Assembly: GCA_024642765.1 (NCBI GenBank)
Contig: JAHEAM010000214.1
Span: forward strand, 1 to 6,646
Length of the DNA stretch: 6,646 nucleotides
Direction: 5' to 3'
DNA from: Planctomycetaceae bacterium
GTDB taxonomy: Bacteria > Planctomycetota > Planctomycetia > Pirellulales > Pirellulaceae
Made by a program: the position numbers and the translations under genes. Positions 5,876 to 6,646 of this stretch are shown here, one piece after another; positions within the stretch are counted from its first letter, which is position 1, and each line of letters opens with the position of its first letter. The notes under the pieces were generated by a model. It had not been told where the DNA came from, made no database searches, and saw nothing but the letters and a program-made list of their open reading frames with translations.

Positions 5876-6646
5876 ATGCCTGGTCAATCAGTGCTAGACG
5901 AAAAGAGTACTTCAAAACCGAAACGCTTCGGAATTCTTGCTGCAGTGGGATGCGTTTTCCTGGTCGTCGTCTTGGCGTTGTCGCTCGTTGGCGGTATTTG
6001 GGGGCGAACATTGGTTGAAAAATCACTGAAATTGTTGATCGCGCCAGTGGGATTGATTTGGTTGGGGTTGATTTTGCAGTGGGTTGCAAGTGTCTTCCAA
6101 CGAAATCGTTTGGGTGCCATGTTCGCGGCGGGCCTATTTGTACTGTTGACGTTTGCTGGGAATGATCTTGTGGCGCATTATCTTTTGAATTCGTTGGAGG
6201 CCCCGTACGCCCAGGTCGAGCCATTTTCGGACGGGCGGTATGACGTCCTCGTCGTGTTGGGAGGGGGAACCGATGATCGAATCAACGGCCATCCGCAGTT
6301 GGCGAATTCTGGAGAACGCGTCGCATTGGCGGCCGAGTTGTTTCATGCGGGGCAATGTGAACGAATCGTTGTGACGGGCTCGACAACATTCAAGAGCTCG
6401 GAAGCAGACCTTGATCCTTGTGACGAAGCAGCGCAAATCCTGCACGAACTTGGTGTGCCCACGGATCGAATCCAGCAGATTCGCGGAATGAACACTCGCG
6501 AGGAATCACTGGCTTTCGCCGATTGGTTGAAGGGGCGAACAAATTCAAAAGAGGTCGTCGCGGATCGCGTCGGTTTGGTGACATCGGCCTGGCACATGCC
6601 GCGTGCCTTGGCACTTTTCAAGCGGCAAGCAATTCCGAATCTCGAG
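5876..6646 (+). CDS. YdcF/ElyC-family (DUF218) membrane protein, 3' end cut
   Basis: The first 257 residues of an envelope protein that runs off the window. After a polar N-terminus with several lysines come three hydrophobic segments at about 18-42, 50-74 and 80-104, separated by short basic loops (QRNR at 75-78). A DUF218 domain starts near 122 with YDVLVVLGGG; further family features are the ERVALAAELF helix, RIVVTGS (163-169), DEAAQILHELGVP (183-195), NTREESLAFADWL (206-218) and SAWHMPRA (237-244). Relatives are SanA, YdcF and ElyC of E. coli; ElyC is linked to peptidoglycan assembly and lipid-carrier use, but the chemistry of the domain is not settled and I assign no reaction. The domain would be outside if the N-terminus is inside and all three segments span. 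The ATG is supported by GGAG (5866-5869) six bases upstream. Only the C-terminal part of the domain is missing. Confidence 0.88.
   Translation, partial: MPGQSVLDEKSTSKPKRFGILAAVGCVFLVVVLALSLVGGIWGRTLVEKSLKLLIAPVGLIWLGLILQWVASVFQRNRLGAMFAAGLFVLLTFAGNDLVAHYLLNSLEAPYAQVEPFSDGRYDVLVVLGGGTDDRINGHPQLANSGERVALAAELFHAGQCERIVVTGSTTFKSSEADLDPCDEAAQILHELGVPTDRIQQIRGMNTREESLAFADWLKGRTNSKEVVADRVGLVTSAWHMPRALALFKRQAIPNLE

Noticed and set aside
5739..6224. Upstream extension of the miaE frame giving a 353-residue protein
   Set aside because: The extra N-terminal part is low in recognisable content and is antisense to the DUF218 gene; MiaE homologues of about 190-200 residues fit the ATG at 5738.
6641..6646. 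CTCGAG at the very end of the window
   Set aside because: A single restriction-type palindrome at an edge has no biological meaning by itself and the coding frame runs through it.

Overview
The window reads like bacterial chromosome of roughly balanced base composition by eye, with five protein genes, of which the first and last are cut by the window edges. The proteins look planctomycete-like: the ribonucleotide reductase pair resembles the chlamydial type, and a compact MiaE and a long-winded mixed gene order fit the Planctomycetota within the PVC group. This placement is an inference from remembered sequence likeness, with no database search behind it.

Layout. Positions 1-2858 (+) hold nrdA, the large catalytic subunit of class I ribonucleotide reductase, open to the left edge. 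After a 113-base gap with a small stem-loop comes nrdB (2972-4030, +), the metal-containing radical-generating subunit. A good intrinsic terminator (4065-4105) closes this pair. A gap of almost 300 bases follows with no convincing gene, then a family 2 glycosyltransferase (4329-5150, +). It converges with miaE (5163-5738, -), a tRNA hydroxylase, with only 12 bases between the stop codons. A 137-base divergent intergenic region with a thrice-repeated ACAGAGC box separates miaE from a three-helix membrane protein of the YdcF/ElyC (DUF218) family (5876 to the right edge, +).

How the genes work together. NrdA and NrdB form one enzyme that reduces ribonucleotides to deoxyribonucleotides for DNA synthesis. 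The most informative observation is in NrdB: the position of the usual radical tyrosine is phenylalanine (Phe132) and the first metal ligand is glutamate (Glu94) where the classical enzyme has aspartate. With all other metal ligands and the radical-transfer residues in place, this is the signature of class Ic, the manganese/iron enzyme type known from Chlamydia trachomatis. NrdA carries two ATP-cone regulatory domains in tandem. The glycosyltransferase and the DUF218 protein could both act on envelope glycans or their lipid carriers, but nothing in the window ties them together, and miaE belongs to tRNA modification. I found no mobile element, CRISPR array, tRNA or rRNA, and no clearly new system.
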